Assembly (NCBI GenBank): GCA_017459705.1
Contig: JAFUCJ010000010.1
Location: forward strand, 1-42,645
DNA from: Candidatus Saccharimonadota bacterium
Lineage (GTDB): Bacteria; Patescibacteriota; Saccharimonadia; Saccharimonadales; Saccharimonadaceae
Direction: 5' to 3'
DNA: 42,645 bases
Numbering within the stretch: position 1 is the stretch's first letter; every line of letters starts with the position of its first letter. Of the stretch, positions 42,509 to 42,645 are shown piece by piece. A model generated the notes under the pieces. It was not told where the DNA came from, did no database searches, and saw only the letters and a list, made by a program, of their open reading frames with translations. Position numbers and translations under genes: made by a program.

Positions 42509-42645
42509 CCAATATCCCTTCTTACCTTATCCACAAAACCATCCCAACTATGCTGTTGTAATAGCTTCTTCTGTGCATTTTTAGCCATGTTAGCAAGATT
42601 ATCAAAATTATCAATAGCCCACTCCATCTTCTTCACATACGAATC
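42505..42645 (-). CDS. C-terminus of a protein, probably a glycosyltransferase (partial)
   Basis: 46 codons remain before TGA; the gene runs off the right edge. The visible end has NLANMAKNAQKKLLQQHSWD and a final WDGFVDKVRRDIG-like helix, as at the end of GT4 transferases. The stop overlaps the GTG start of the next transferase by 2 bases, so it belongs to the same operon. Confidence 0.7.
   Translation of the reverse strand, partial: DSYVKKMEWAIDNFDNLANMAKNAQKKLLQQHSWDGFVDKVRRDIG

Overview
The window looks like a chromosomal piece of a small-genome member of the Candidate Phyla Radiation (Patescibacteria), most likely Saccharibacteria (TM7). This is an inference from gene content and layout: an envelope-associated type IV secretion set (VirB4, a PrgI-type protein, a giant VirB6-like protein, several TrbC/VirB2-like pilins), compact overlapping genes, and many small conserved membrane proteins of unknown role. 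TGA is used as an ordinary stop (for example the genes ending at 338, 6465 and 37846), so the UGA-to-glycine code of Gracilibacteria does not apply.

Layout. 1-264: two identical copies of a 114-bp unit whose minus strand begins like a tRNA 5' half, behind a minus-strand promoter. 338-6686 (minus): DUF1653 protein, CmpB-like membrane protein, PP2C-like phosphatase, a defence-type (UG/Abi-like) reverse transcriptase, RNase Y and two small ORFs. 6764-7173: no protein gene, but two rod-like hairpins of about 145 nt pointing at each other across a shared terminator hairpin. 7188-19523: a CIRCE-controlled class II J-protein and a type IV secretion locus. That locus runs on the minus strand (PEGA protein, cell-wall hydrolase, VirB4, TraC-N-like, PrgI, VirB6-like), with three pilin genes divergent on the plus strand. 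19604-23649: TraX-like pilin acetylase candidate, Hsp20, ComF, another pilin, tRNA-Ser(GCU) followed by a cruciform-forming element, and two small conserved proteins. 23676-28299 (minus): TetR-like regulator, groES-groEL with CIRCE and a helically phased array of DnaA-box-like sequences, an O-methyltransferase, a long GC-rich hairpin and acetate kinase. 28478-32459: a 28-aa ORF, an unknown membrane protein, a 14-bp tandem repeat and UvrA. 32563-42645: a surface-glycan locus (GtrA, several glycosyltransferases, CotH-like kinase, Wzm/Wzt ABC exporter, DUF6056-like membrane protein, GalE).

How it fits together. The secretion locus has an energising ATPase, inner-membrane components, a secreted muralytic enzyme, at least four pilin-like subunits and a possible pilin-modifying enzyme. 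No relaxase or VirD4 coupling protein is visible, so a pilus or effector apparatus is as plausible as conjugation. The glycan locus would build and export a surface polysaccharide. groES and the J-protein share HrcA/CIRCE-type control.

Most unusual signals: the paired rod-like RNAs at 6.8-7.2 kb; the four-way-junction element behind tRNA-Ser; a -10 box exactly 6 nt before the start codon at eleven genes (leaderless mRNAs); the 11-bp-phased DnaA-box array between groES and groEL; and the RT-PP2C gene pair.
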